Source: Nocardia beijingensis NBRC 16342 (GTDB taxonomy: Bacteria > Actinomycetota > Actinomycetes > Mycobacteriales > Mycobacteriaceae). Taken from it: 58,601 nt of DNA. Shown piece after piece: positions 43,046 to 51,579 of the stretch. A program made the position numbers and the translations under genes. Location of the stretch: positions 1 to 58,601 of the forward strand of contig NZ_BDBC01000044.1 in assembly GCF_001612785.1 (NCBI RefSeq). Reading direction: 5' to 3'. Below the pieces are notes generated by a model, which saw only the letters and a program-made list of their open reading frames with translations, had not been told where the DNA came from and did no database searches. Each line of letters begins with the position of its first letter. Position 1 is the first letter of the stretch.

Positions 43046-44599
43046 ATGCCCGCGCCGGAAGCCGATGTCTTCGAGCGCCTCAGCGCGCTGGCCGCGATCG
43101 AGGCGCCCGCGGAACGTCAGAGCAGGACGATCGCCGAAACCTTCACCGGAAAGCCGCTGGGCAGCGTCCCGGTCGGCACCGCCGCCGATGTCGCCGCCGC
43201 CTTCGACAAAGCCAGGGCCGCGCAGGAGCGCTGGGCCGCGCGGCCGGTGGCCGAGCGCGCCGCCGTGCTCGATCGTTACCGCGCGCTGGTGGTGCGGCAC
43301 CGTGAATTCCTGATGGACGTGGTGCAGGCCGAGACCGGCAAAGCGCGCTGGGCGGCGCAAGAGGAAATCATGGGCCTGATGTTCGCGGCCCGCTATTTCG
43401 CCGGAATCGCACCCGGCGTGCTCGGCGGCCACCGGGTGCGGGGCGCCTTTCCCGTGCTCAACCGCGCCTCCGTGCGGTACCAGCACAAAGGCGTTGTCGG
43501 CGTCATCGCGCCGTGGAACTACCCGCTGTTGCTGTCGATCGGCGACTCCATACCGGCGCTCGTCGCGGGCAACGCCGTGGTGGTCAAACCCGACAGCCAG
43601 ACTCCGTTCTCCACGCTGGCCGGTGCGGAGTTGCTCTACCAGGCCGGTCTGCCGCGGGAGTTGCTCGCGGTCGTCCCCGGACCGGGCGGCGTCGTCGGCA
43701 CCGCGATCGTCGACGCCTGCGACTACCTCATGTTCACCGGTTCGTCGGCGACCGGCCGCACCCTGGCCGAACAGTGCGGCCGCAGGCTGATCGGCTTCTC
43801 CGCCGAACTCGGCGGGAAGAACCCGATGATCGTGACCGCGGGCGCCGACCTGGACAAGGCCGCGCGGGCGGCCGTGCGCGCCTGCTTCTCCAATGCCGGG
43901 CAGCTGTGCATCTCGATCGAGCGGCTGTATGTCGAGCAGCGGGTGGCGGCGGCGTTCACCGAGAAATTCGTCGCCGCCGTGAACGCCGCGAAACTCGGCG
44001 CCGCCTACGACTATTCCACCGACATCGGCAGCCTGATCTCCGAGGCGCAACTGGAGACGGTGTCCAAGCACGTCGCGGACGCCACCTCGAAGGGGGCGAA
44101 GGTGCTCACCGGCGGCAAGGCCCGCCCGGATCTGGGGCCGCTGTTCTTCGAGCCGACCGTGCTCGGCGAGGTGACCGACGAGATGGAATGCGGTCGCAAC
44201 GAAACCTTCGGCCCACTGGTGTCGATCTATCCGGTCGCCGATGTCGAGGAGGCCATCCGCCTGGCCAACGACACCGACTACGGTCTGAACGCTTCGGTCT
44301 GGGCGGCGAGCAAGTCCGAAGGCGAGCGGATCGCGGCGCGGCTGCACGCGGGCACGGTCTGTGTGGACGAGGGCTACGCGCCGGCCTGGGGCACCACGGG
44401 CGCGCCGATGGGCGGCATGGGCATCTCCGGTGTCGGGCGCCGTCACGGGCCGGACGGCCTGCTCAAATTCACCGAGCCGCAGTCGATCGTGGTCACGCGT
44501 TTCCTGAACCTCGACGCGCCGAAGTTCTTCCCGAAGGGCAAGTGGCAGCCGTTCCTGATGACCGTGGCCCGCAGTCTGCGTTTCTTGCCCGGACGCTGA
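43046..44599 (+). CDS. gabD2: Succinate-semialdehyde dehydrogenase (NADP+), GabD2 type
   Basis: A 517-residue aldehyde dehydrogenase nearly collinear with M. tuberculosis GabD2 (Rv1731), from MPAPEADVF to the C-terminal PGR. Catalytic Cys288 (FSNAGQLCIS), Glu254 (SAELGGKNP) and Asn158 (PWNYP) are present. It oxidises succinic semialdehyde to succinate, linking GABA or 2-oxoglutarate catabolism to the TCA cycle. ATG at 43046 after AGGAGG; a strong terminator follows. Confidence 0.94.
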   Translation: MPAPEADVFERLSALAAIEAPAERQSRTIAETFTGKPLGSVPVGTAADVAAAFDKARAAQERWAARPVAERAAVLDRYRALVVRHREFLMDVVQAETGKARWAAQEEIMGLMFAARYFAGIAPGVLGGHRVRGAFPVLNRASVRYQHKGVVGVIAPWNYPLLLSIGDSIPALVAGNAVVVKPDSQTPFSTLAGAELLYQAGLPRELLAVVPGPGGVVGTAIVDACDYLMFTGSSATGRTLAEQCGRRLIGFSAELGGKNPMIVTAGADLDKAARAAVRACFSNAGQLCISIERLYVEQRVAAAFTEKFVAAVNAAKLGAAYDYSTDIGSLISEAQLETVSKHVADATSKGAKVLTGGKARPDLGPLFFEPTVLGEVTDEMECGRNETFGPLVSIYPVADVEEAIRLANDTDYGLNASVWAASKSEGERIAARLHAGTVCVDEGYAPAWGTTGAPMGGMGISGVGRRHGPDGLLKFTEPQSIVVTRFLNLDAPKFFPKGKWQPFLMTVARSLRFLPGR

Positions 44600-44607
44600 G
44601 ACACGAC

Positions 44608-44641
44608 GTCCGTCCGGGTGGTCGTGCCCACCCGGACGGAC
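44608..44641. terminator. Strong bidirectional terminator after gabD2
   Basis: A perfect 14-bp stem, GTCCGTCCGGGTGG pairing with CCACCCGGACGGAC, and a 6-base loop, begins 9 bases after the gabD2 stop and ends 25 bases before the stop of the convergent DUF779 gene. Confidence 0.8.
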
Positions 44642-44665
44642 GACCCGCCGGTTTCCGTGCAGGGG

Positions 44666-45145
44666 TCACGCCAACCGGTCGGCTCCGGTGCGCGGCGGCC
44701 CGCCCGCCGCGAGCGCCGCTGCTTCCTCGTCGGTGAGCAGCCGTGATCTGATGACGAAACGCATCTGCTCGAGCGTGTCCGAAGCATCGCCGCCGGGCTC
44801 GTCGGCCACGTCCACGGTGAGGTGGGCGTACTTCCAGCGCTCGTACTGTTCTCCGCTGATCCACAATTCGGTGTGCCAGGGCAGGTTCCCCAGCAGCACG
44901 TCCTCGCCGCCGATCGGCGACTCCCGGATGGGCAGGCAGCGCGGTGAGGCGCTGTCGCGGTGTCCGCCGGACTGGTGCAGCAGCACGGCCCCGTGCTGAT
45001 CGATCACGTGGCGCAGGACGGCCCTGGCGCGGTCGGTGATCTCCACCCGCCGCGTTCGATGCGCCACCGCACCGCGGGGACGACGGATCCGGGTGTCGGG
45101 TAGTCGGCGGTGCCGGAGTCCCGCCCCCGGTCTGGTGTAGCTCAT
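44666..45145 (-). CDS. DUF779 protein
   Basis: A 159-residue protein whose C-terminal 110 residues match DUF779: GAVLLHQSGGHRDSASPRC, GGEDVLLGNLP, YERWKYAHLTVDV and RFVIRSRLLTDEE. The family is nearly always encoded beside an AldB-type aldehyde dehydrogenase of unknown partnership. Here the first 45 residues are an arginine-rich extension, and one of the usual cysteines (QSGGCC) is replaced by His-Arg. No aldehyde dehydrogenase lies in the same operon. ATG at 45145. Confidence 0.82.
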   Translation of the reverse strand: MSYTRPGAGLRHRRLPDTRIRRPRGAVAHRTRRVEITDRARAVLRHVIDQHGAVLLHQSGGHRDSASPRCLPIRESPIGGEDVLLGNLPWHTELWISGEQYERWKYAHLTVDVADEPGGDASDTLEQMRFVIRSRLLTDEEAAALAAGGPPRTGADRLA

Positions 45146-45215
45146 GGTTCCTCGCAGATATCTCGGACCGAACCAACTATGGTCCGCGGAGGTTGGTGCG
45201 AGGTTGGTGGAAACC

Positions 45216-46469
45216 TCAGTCCCGCAACGCCGTATGCAGCCGAGCCGCGACCACGGCGCGGCGGACGTCGTCGGAAGGGAGCAACCGCAGCGCGTGCTCG
45301 TGCACCGCGATGTCACGGGGCGCGCGTTCGCCGAACGCCACCGCGTGCTCGGCGCGGTCACCGGCGAGCACGGCGGTGCGCACACCCACGTCGAGATGGT
45401 CGCGCCACTGCAGCACGGCTGGTGCTTCCGAGCCGGGCAGCAGCGGTCCCCGGTACAGCCATACCGCCGAGGTGGTGTCGCCCGCCGTGATGGCGGCGAG
45501 CAGGTCGACCGCGTCGCAGGACACCGGGCCGGTCAACACGTAACGGCGATTGCTGATCTCGCCGCCGATCGCGCGGCGCAGATGCGAGACGTCGGCTTTG
45601 AGCGTGCTGATGGACACCGCTCGGTCGCCGTACAGGGCGGCGTGCAGTTGCTCCGGGGAGAATCCGTCCGGCTGCAGTGCCAGCAGGGCGAGGATCTCCA
45701 GTTGCCGAGGCGGCAGCGGCAGCGGCGACCCCTCGCGCACCAGCCGTGCGGCGCCGAGGCATTCCAGCCGGATGCCCGGCGACGGCACGGGCGCGGCCGT
45801 GCGCAACATCGTCTCCACCGCCGTCACCAGCGCCCGCACCGACGTGCGCACCGCCGGATGGGAGCGATCCCAGGAGCTGGACAGGTCCAGCGCGCCGACC
45901 TGCCTGCCGTCGGGGCCGTGGATCGGCGCGGAATAGCAGACCCAGCCGTGCAGGGCGGCGACCAGGTGTTCGGCGGAGAACACGGTGGCGGGGCGATCGG
46001 CGTGCAGTGCGAGGGCGACGCCGTTGGTGCCCATGTGGCTTTCGTCCCAGCAGCCGCCGGGTGCGAGATTGACCTGCTCGGCTCGTCTGCGCAGGGTGCG
46101 GTCACCGCAGGACCACAGGACGGTGCCCGTGCTGTCGGTGACCACGGCCAGGTAACCGGAGTCCTCGGTGACTGCGCGCAGTTCACCCGCCAGCGCCGTC
46201 ACCGGTTCGCGCAGCGGGGAAGCGGCCCAGCGGTCGCCGATGTCGTCCACTCCCGGCGCGACGGTGGTGCCCGGATCGACGGTGTGCAACGACCGCCGCC
46301 AGGATTGTGCTACTTCGTTGCGCAGGACGGTGTTTCGTTGCTCCGGTACCGGCGGAGCCGTCGCCCAACGCTCCCATTCTCTTTCCAGTTCGACCCGCTG
46401 CTGGGTGAGGGTGCGGAACAGCGCCACGTGGACACCCATCGTCGTGTGAGCTCGTATTCGCACTCTCAT
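45216..46469 (-). CDS. GAF-domain regulator with winged-helix output
   Basis: A 417-residue regulator. The N-terminal helix region has QSWRRSLHTVDP, the signature of acetoin-catabolism-type (AcoR) activators, then a GAF domain (GGCWDESHMGTNGVALAL, GWVCYSAPIHGPDGRQVGAL). The C-terminal third is an OmpR/SARP-like winged helix (LPPRQLEILALLALQPDGFS, VSISTLKADVSHLRRAIG) instead of a sigma54 domain. Upstream of and codirectional with DUF779, as in many actinobacterial GAF/AldB/DUF779 clusters. Start uncertain: ATG 46469 or 46439. Confidence 0.85.
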   Translation of the reverse strand: MRVRIRAHTTMGVHVALFRTLTQQRVELEREWERWATAPPVPEQRNTVLRNEVAQSWRRSLHTVDPGTTVAPGVDDIGDRWAASPLREPVTALAGELRAVTEDSGYLAVVTDSTGTVLWSCGDRTLRRRAEQVNLAPGGCWDESHMGTNGVALALHADRPATVFSAEHLVAALHGWVCYSAPIHGPDGRQVGALDLSSSWDRSHPAVRTSVRALVTAVETMLRTAAPVPSPGIRLECLGAARLVREGSPLPLPPRQLEILALLALQPDGFSPEQLHAALYGDRAVSISTLKADVSHLRRAIGGEISNRRYVLTGPVSCDAVDLLAAITAGDTTSAVWLYRGPLLPGSEAPAVLQWRDHLDVGVRTAVLAGDRAEHAVAFGERAPRDIAVHEHALRLLPSDDVRRAVVAARLHTALRD

Positions 46470-46539
46470 TCTGGCGGACGCCGCTGACGGTGGCGAACCG
46501 TTCGGCCGCTACCCGCCGGTCGCGTCATAAGCTGACGGC

Positions 46540-46962
46540 ATGGCGACCGGTTCTGCGCGAGCACGTCTGGCCGACGTCCACGAAGTGGCCTCGAGCATGC
46601 CCCATGTGACGCGCGTCGACGGACCACGCGGCAATCCGATCTACCAGGTCGGGGGCAAATCGTTCGTGTTCTTCCGCACTCCCCGCCCGGACGCCGTCGA
46701 CCCGGCGACCGGCGAGCGCTACCCCGATGTGATCGTGATCTGGGTGCCGTCGGAGTCGGACAAGCAAGCGCTGGTGCAGGACCCGGACTCGCCGTTCTTC
46801 ACCACGCCGCACTTCGACGGGCATCCGTCGGTCCTGGTGCGCGCGGCCCGGCTCGGCGAACTGAGCCGTCGCGAGCTCACCGAGGTCATCCAGGACGCCT
46901 GGCTGTCGCGGGCCTCGCGCAAGCGCGCGGCGGACTGGCTGGCCGCGCATCCGCCGCGCTGA
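46540..46962 (+). CDS. MmcQ/YjbR-family protein
   Basis: A 140-residue protein of the MmcQ/YjbR (CyaY-like fold) family: ADVHEVASSMPHVTRVDGPR, GNPIYQVGGKSFVFF, VIVIWVPSESDKQALVQ and LTEVIQDAWLSRASRKRA. The family is proposed to bind DNA, without firm function. ATG at 46540. Confidence 0.82.
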   Translation: MATGSARARLADVHEVASSMPHVTRVDGPRGNPIYQVGGKSFVFFRTPRPDAVDPATGERYPDVIVIWVPSESDKQALVQDPDSPFFTTPHFDGHPSVLVRAARLGELSRRELTEVIQDAWLSRASRKRAADWLAAHPPR

Positions 46963-46966
46963 GCGG

Positions 46967-47290
46967 TCACTTCCGAATGAAAATGCCTGCGACGTCGGCG
47001 TTCTTGATCGGGGTGTCGGCGTTGGCCTGGGCGCCGCACAGCAGGTCGACCGACACCATCGTCGCGTCCACCACGGTGCCCGCGGGCTCGCGGTCGTCGT
47101 TGCTCTGCTGCTTGACGAACTTGGTGATCGTGGTGCGCTTGGTGTCCTGGTCCTGCTTGACGTACTCACTGCACGGGGTGTCGCCGCCGCGGTTGAGCGC
47201 GCGCTCGATATCGGTGCAGCCCGCCAGCGCCATGGCGACCATCGCGATCCCGAGGCCGGTTCGGCCGGTTCGTGACAGCGTGGCGTTCAT
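46967..47290 (-). CDS. Small lipoprotein
   Basis: A 107-residue exported lipoprotein. The signal peptide ends in LAGC, with Cys25 as the lipidated residue. The mature part, CTDIERALNRGGDTPCSEY onward, has two further cysteines that could pair. ATG at 47290 follows AGGAGG. It is convergent with the MmcQ gene. Resembles small conserved lipoproteins of mycobacteria and nocardiae; function unknown. Confidence 0.8.
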   Translation of the reverse strand: MNATLSRTGRTGLGIAMVAMALAGCTDIERALNRGGDTPCSEYVKQDQDTKRTTITKFVKQQSNDDREPAGTVVDATMVSVDLLCGAQANADTPIKNADVAGIFIRK

Positions 47291-47402
47291 GGGATTCCTC
47301 CTGACGGTTCGGCGGCGCTGGCCGCCGCGATCGGCCTCCAGACTAGTTGTAGGAGGCCACGACCTCGGTGACATGCTGACCCGAAAGGTGTGAAGGCGGC
47401 CG

Positions 47403-48575
47403 TCAGTGCGTGGTCGCCGCGGCGTCTTCGCGGCGGGTTCCGCGCGGCGCCCGGGTAGCCGTGGCGGTCAGCAGCAGGCCACACATGGTCAGTCCTGCGG
47501 CTACGAGGTAGATGGGCCTGGGGCCGGCGGGGGAGTCGGCGATGAGTCCGCCCAACAAGCCGGCGCAGGCGGCGGCGACCTGGTAACCGGACGCGTTGAC
47601 GGCCATGGCCAGCGTGGGCGCCTCGGCGGCGGTCGTCATGACGCGTGCTTGCACGCCGGGGATGATCGCGAAGCCGAGCAGCCCGATCGCCACGACCGCC
47701 ATCGCGGTGAGTGCGGTCGAGGTGGCGACGAACCACGTACTCGCCAGGATCACGGCCAGCAGTCCGAGCAGGAAAGGTTGGAAGAATCGCGGGTTCCGGT
47801 CATGGAGCGTGCCACCGACGAGATTGCCGATCGTCGCGCCGACGCCGTAGGCGAGAAGCAGGACCGGCAGCCGGGCGGCTGGGTGGCCGCCGAGATCGGT
47901 GAGCAGCGGGGCGAGATAGCTGAACACCATGAGAACACCGACGTTGCCGACCGCGGTGATGGCCAGCGCCACCAGCACCGGCCGCTGTCGCAACACCCGC
48001 AATTCCGCGACCGCCGAGGTCCGACCCGCATCGCTCGGTGGGCTGAGCAGCCAGAACACCAGACCCAGGCCGATCAGGCAGGCCACCGCGATCGCAGCGA
48101 ACGTCGCGCGCCACCCCGACTGATGACCGATCCAGGTGCCGATCGGCGCTCCGAGGATCATGGCCATATTCATCCCGAACGCCAGCCGGGCCACCATGGT
48201 GCCGGCTCGTTCGGCCGGCGCGGACCGCACGGCGATCACCACGGCTTGGGCGAAGAAGGTCGAGGTCACCAGCGCGGTGAGCACGCGGGCGGCCAGCAGC
48301 ACGGGGAATCCGGATGCGAGGGCGGACACCGCGTTTCCGACGACCGCGACAACCAACAGTGCCAGCATCAGCCGCTTCCGGTCGATCCCGGCGGTCACCG
48401 CCGTGAGCACCGGGCCGCCGATGATCATGCCCACGGCGTAGGCCGTAACCAGCAGGCCTGCGGTGCCGACGGCCACACCGAGGTCGGTGGCAACCTCGGG
48501 CAGGATTCCGGCGACTACGAACTCGCCGGTCGTGATGCTGAAGACGCAGAACATGAGGACCGCAATTCGAACCAT
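47403..48575 (-). CDS. MFS transporter, AraJ/DHA1 type
   Basis: A 390-residue, 12-helix efflux permease beginning MVRIAVLMFCVFSITTGEFV, with GTAGLLVTAYAVGMIIGGPV and motif-C-like LAFGMNMAMILGAPIGTWIG. The ATG at 48575 is preferred over a TTG at 48614 because the MerR-type promoter lies between them. Divergent from merR-family gene, its likely regulator; probably exports a small toxic compound. Confidence 0.9.
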   Translation of the reverse strand: MVRIAVLMFCVFSITTGEFVVAGILPEVATDLGVAVGTAGLLVTAYAVGMIIGGPVLTAVTAGIDRKRLMLALLVVAVVGNAVSALASGFPVLLAARVLTALVTSTFFAQAVVIAVRSAPAERAGTMVARLAFGMNMAMILGAPIGTWIGHQSGWRATFAAIAVACLIGLGLVFWLLSPPSDAGRTSAVAELRVLRQRPVLVALAITAVGNVGVLMVFSYLAPLLTDLGGHPAARLPVLLLAYGVGATIGNLVGGTLHDRNPRFFQPFLLGLLAVILASTWFVATSTALTAMAVVAIGLLGFAIIPGVQARVMTTAAEAPTLAMAVNASGYQVAAACAGLLGGLIADSPAGPRPIYLVAAGLTMCGLLLTATATRAPRGTRREDAAATTH

Positions 48576-48589
48576 GCTCGGCACGCTAA

Positions 48590-48611
48590 ACTCTGACGTC
48601 GACGTGAGAGT
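48590..48611. promoter_or_regulatory. MerR-type operator in the efflux promoter
   Basis: A 22-bp near-perfect dyad with left arm ACTCTGACGTC has two symmetric mismatches. On the minus strand it fills the space between TTGACT (48614-48609) and a -10-like TAGCGT (48588-48583), an unusually long 19-20-bp spacer that is the hallmark of MerR-activated promoters. Confidence 0.75.
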
Positions 48612-48640
48612 CAAGCCCGGGTAGCGAACGGAGCGGCCCG

Positions 48641-49018
48641 ATGAAGATCGGCGAGCTGGCGGAACGGACCGGCGTCAGCGTGCGAGCGCTGCGCTACTAC
48701 GAGGAGAAGGGGGTCCTGAATCCGGATCGAACCTCCAGCGGATACCGGATCTTCACCGAATCCGATATCCGCACGGTGGCGCACATCCAGACTCTCCTCG
48801 CGGCAGGTCTCGGCATGGACCTCATCGGCCAGATCCTGGCCTGCCTGTCCGGCGAATCCTTGTTGCTGGACAACTGCCGCGAACGTCTCGAAACAGAACG
48901 CCGCCGGATCACCGGCGACATCGATCACCTGGTCCACACTCGGTCGCTGCTGGATGATTTGCTCGCCACCACCAAGGCCCCGGCCCGGCGCAACCTCGCG
49001 GAGACGGCCACCACATAG
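48641..49018 (+). CDS. MerR-family regulator
   Basis: A 125-residue MerR protein: MKIGELAERTGVSVRALRYY, EEKGVLNPDRTSSGYRIF, then a dimerisation coiled coil (CRERLETERRRITGDIDHLV). The short C-terminus has no metal-binding cysteine pair, so it probably senses an organic compound or oxidant rather than a metal. ATG at 48641. Divergent from the efflux permease, whose promoter carries the matching operator. Confidence 0.92.
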   Translation: MKIGELAERTGVSVRALRYYEEKGVLNPDRTSSGYRIFTESDIRTVAHIQTLLAAGLGMDLIGQILACLSGESLLLDNCRERLETERRRITGDIDHLVHTRSLLDDLLATTKAPARRNLAETATT

Positions 49019-49285
49019 TGGCGCCGACTGCCCGACCACCGCGGTGGGTCCGCCGGTACTGCATCCACTTCAGCTGCCGCTGGCCGGTCGGCGGTTGGCC
49101 GTCGCATGCGTAGTCGTAGCGCCACGGGGCTCATAGGTGACTGCCAAGGGCTTTCACAGCCTCTTGTCACCGAAGGACTCGCCGGTGATGATCGTGTCGA
49201 GGTCGGCGCGCGCACGGGCCGAGGTGCAGCGAGCGATCGACGCCGGCTACGGAGCCGATGGATTCGGCAGGCTTGCGGCACTCGA

Positions 49286-50425
49286 TCAGGCGCGGAAGAC
49301 GCACAGCGGAACGTCGATTTCCGCCGGGGTGAGCGAACCGTGGTGACCGACCAGCCGCGACTGCAGTGGTTCGGCGCCGGTCCGGATGACGCCGCGCCTG
49401 CCACGCGCGACCACGACCAGATCGCCGATGCGCTGGGCGATCGCGGGGTCGACGGTGGGGCCGAACCAGCCGCGTTCCACGGTCTCCGCCCTGGTCAGCA
49501 CCTCGAAGTCCGCGCCGAGCGTGGCCTGCCACGCCGCGGTGACGTCGGATTCGGCGCCAGGCTCGGTGTAGATGTGCCTGGCGCGGGCCTCGCCGCCGAG
49601 CGCTCGGACGCCCTCGTGCAGCACGGGGGTGGTGTCGAAGTCGATGCGGTCGTCCAAGTGCACCATGCCGTGGTCGGCGGTCACCAGCAGCGCCGCTCCG
49701 GCGGGCAACTCCTCGGCGAGCGCGGCGGCGAGCCGGTCGGCATTCGCCAGTTCCAGCTCCCAGGAACGGGTTGCGGGTCCGCGCACGTGCCCGGTGAGGT
49801 CGAGATCGCCGTGATAGGTGTAGACCAAGGAACGCGGACCGGCGCGCAACGCGTCGCTCACGGTGGCGACGAGATCGCCGAACGAGAACTGGGGACGGAA
49901 CTCGCACCCGCGCAGCACCGCCTCGGTCAGTCCTGATCCCGCCTGGTCGCGTGGCGACACCTGGGCCACGGCGATGCCGTCGGCGGCGGCGCGCTGAAAA
50001 ACCGTTGTCCGGGGCTGGAATTCCGTCGGAACGAGTTCCTTGCGCAGATCGGATTTCGGCACGCCGTGCAGCCGCCAGGACAGCGGAGTGAACAGCGGGT
50101 CGTAGCCGGGCACGTGGAACAGATAGCCGACGATGCCGTGCTCCCCAGGGGGAACGCCGACTCCGAGCGAGGCGAGGCTGGTCGCGGTCGTCGTCGGGAA
50201 ACCGGCCGTGAGCGAGATCGGCGCGAGACCGGACAGGAACGGCGCCGCAGCGGGATTCGCGACCAGATCGTGGTAGCCGAGGCCGTCCACCAGCAGCACG
50301 CAGACCCGGTCGGCGTCGAGCCCGAGGCCGAGGCGGTCCGCCTCGCCGGGCACGCCGAGACCGGCGAGGACGGAGGGCAGCAGGTCGGCGAGAGAGCCGG
50401 TACCGTAACGCGGCGCGACGAACAC
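49286..50425 (-). CDS. Alkaline-phosphatase-superfamily phosphodiesterase
   Basis: A 379-residue member of the nucleotide pyrophosphatase/phosphodiesterase family. Metal and nucleophile positions are visible: Asp47 in CVLLVDGLGYHDL, the threonine nucleophile in GFPTTTATSLASL, YHGDLDLTGHVRG, and VTADHGMVH. No signal peptide. GTG start at 50425. A 43-base gap separates it from the small NTF2-like gene upstream. Substrate not predictable. Confidence 0.88.
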   Translation of the reverse strand: MFVAPRYGTGSLADLLPSVLAGLGVPGEADRLGLGLDADRVCVLLVDGLGYHDLVANPAAAPFLSGLAPISLTAGFPTTTATSLASLGVGVPPGEHGIVGYLFHVPGYDPLFTPLSWRLHGVPKSDLRKELVPTEFQPRTTVFQRAAADGIAVAQVSPRDQAGSGLTEAVLRGCEFRPQFSFGDLVATVSDALRAGPRSLVYTYHGDLDLTGHVRGPATRSWELELANADRLAAALAEELPAGAALLVTADHGMVHLDDRIDFDTTPVLHEGVRALGGEARARHIYTEPGAESDVTAAWQATLGADFEVLTRAETVERGWFGPTVDPAIAQRIGDLVVVARGRRGVIRTGAEPLQSRLVGHHGSLTPAEIDVPLCVFRA

Positions 50426-50468
50426 AAAGGTCAGGATGTCAACGCGAGCGGCGGGCTGGCAAGGGCAT

Positions 50469-50780
50469 TCACGCCTGTCCGGTCTCGAAACGGCTCACTT
50501 TGCCTTCGCGCAGGACGAACCGCCAGGTGGTTCGCATCGAGCCCCAACGCGAATTGGTGTAGTCGGCGACCAGTTCGGTGCCGGTGTCGCCGACCGACTC
50601 GACTCGCATGCGGCCGTTGCTGTCGAAGATCTCCGCTTCGGTCCACTGGGCGAGGTTGCGCTCCACGCCGTCGTCGGACATGGTGGCGTCGTCGGTGAGA
50701 ACCGCGTAGAACCGGTCCTGATCGTTGGCGTTGAGCGCGTCGACGAACTCCTGCACCGTCGGATCCAGCTGCGCGGTCAT
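50469..50780 (-). CDS. NTF2-like (SnoaL-type) protein
   Basis: A 103-residue cone-fold protein: VQEFVDALNANDQDRFYAVLTDD, then RNLAQWTEAEIFDSNGRM and TTWRFVLREGKVSRFETGQA. These are polyketide-cyclase/isomerase-like or simple binding proteins. ATG at 50780 after GAGAGGA; the longer frame upstream is not convincing. Confidence 0.82.
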   Translation of the reverse strand: MTAQLDPTVQEFVDALNANDQDRFYAVLTDDATMSDDGVERNLAQWTEAEIFDSNGRMRVESVGDTGTELVADYTNSRWGSMRTTWRFVLREGKVSRFETGQA

Positions 50781-50841
50781 CCGTGTCGTCCTCTCGGATC
50801 GGTGTGAGAAGCATCGGAGGAGCAAACGTCTGGCGTTCACT

Positions 50842-51468
50842 CTAGGGCAGCGGCGGCCTGCCGGGTTCGATCAATGTCGCGAAGGTCCGCATCACATCGT
50901 CCACCAGTGCCGAGGCGGTGGTGCCGAACTGTCCGGCGCGCTTCTCCAGTTGTCCGTCCAGCCACAGCGAGGCCAGGCCGTGGCCGAGTCCCCAGAACGT
51001 GACGGCCAGTGTGTCGGCTTTGTCGGCGGGTAGCGCGCCCGCGCGGACGCACTCGGTGATCGCGTCGGCCAGCACCCCGAAAGCCGCGTCGCCCGCCGCC
51101 ATGGTGTCGGGATGCTTGTCGGGCTGGGAGAGTTCGGGCCGGAACATCAAGCGGAAGTAGGCCGGTTGCTCGCGGGAGAACCGCACGTAGGCGTGCGCCA
51201 GCGCGGTCAGGGCGGCCATGGGCGTCTCCGCTTCGGCGCGGGCCGCCGCCAGTCGCGCTCCCAGCAGCTGGAAACCCTGGGTGGACAGCGTCGCCAGCAG
51301 GGCGGCTCGGTCGGGGAAGTGGTGGTACGGCGCCGCGGTGCTCACGCCGGCCTCGCGGGCCACCCGGCGCAGGCTGACCGCCGCGAGCCCTTCGGTTTCG
51401 ATCAAACGCAGGCAGGCGGCCAGCAGCGCGTCGCGCAGGGCGCCGTGGTGGTAACTGGTCCGCGTCAC
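50842..51468 (-). CDS. TetR-family regulator (WHG-domain type)
   Basis: A 208-residue TetR repressor beginning MTRTSYHHGALRDALLAACL, with VSLRRVAREAGVSTAAPYHH as the recognition region and a C-terminal WHG-like domain (YVRFSREQPAYFRLMFRPEL). GTG at 51468. Divergent from the dehydrogenase gene with a clear operator between them. Confidence 0.93.
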   Translation of the reverse strand: MTRTSYHHGALRDALLAACLRLIETEGLAAVSLRRVAREAGVSTAAPYHHFPDRAALLATLSTQGFQLLGARLAAARAEAETPMAALTALAHAYVRFSREQPAYFRLMFRPELSQPDKHPDTMAAGDAAFGVLADAITECVRAGALPADKADTLAVTFWGLGHGLASLWLDGQLEKRAGQFGTTASALVDDVMRTFATLIEPGRPPLP

Positions 51469-51510
51469 CGTCCGAGCGTATGCGACGGCTCCTGGACAAC
51501 CTAACTATGC

Positions 51511-51541
51511 GGTGCTTAGATTATCTGAGCGGCGCTCAGAT
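51511..51541. promoter_or_regulatory. TetR operator between regulator and dehydrogenase
   Basis: A perfect 8-bp dyad ATCTGAGC-ggc-GCTCAGAT at 51523-51541, preceded by a diverged direct copy of its right half (GGTGCTTAGAT at 51511-51521, against GGCGCTCAGAT at 51531-51541). Two overlapping sites could bind two dimers. Confidence 0.75.
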
Positions 51542-51579
51542 GACTGCCGCGGTAGCCACTCCACGAGACGGATGAAGTA

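Noticed and set aside
49019..49285. Short plus-strand frame after the MerR gene
   Set aside because: Translation lacks a fold-like pattern and runs into the antisense of the phosphodiesterase gene; no function or homology visible.
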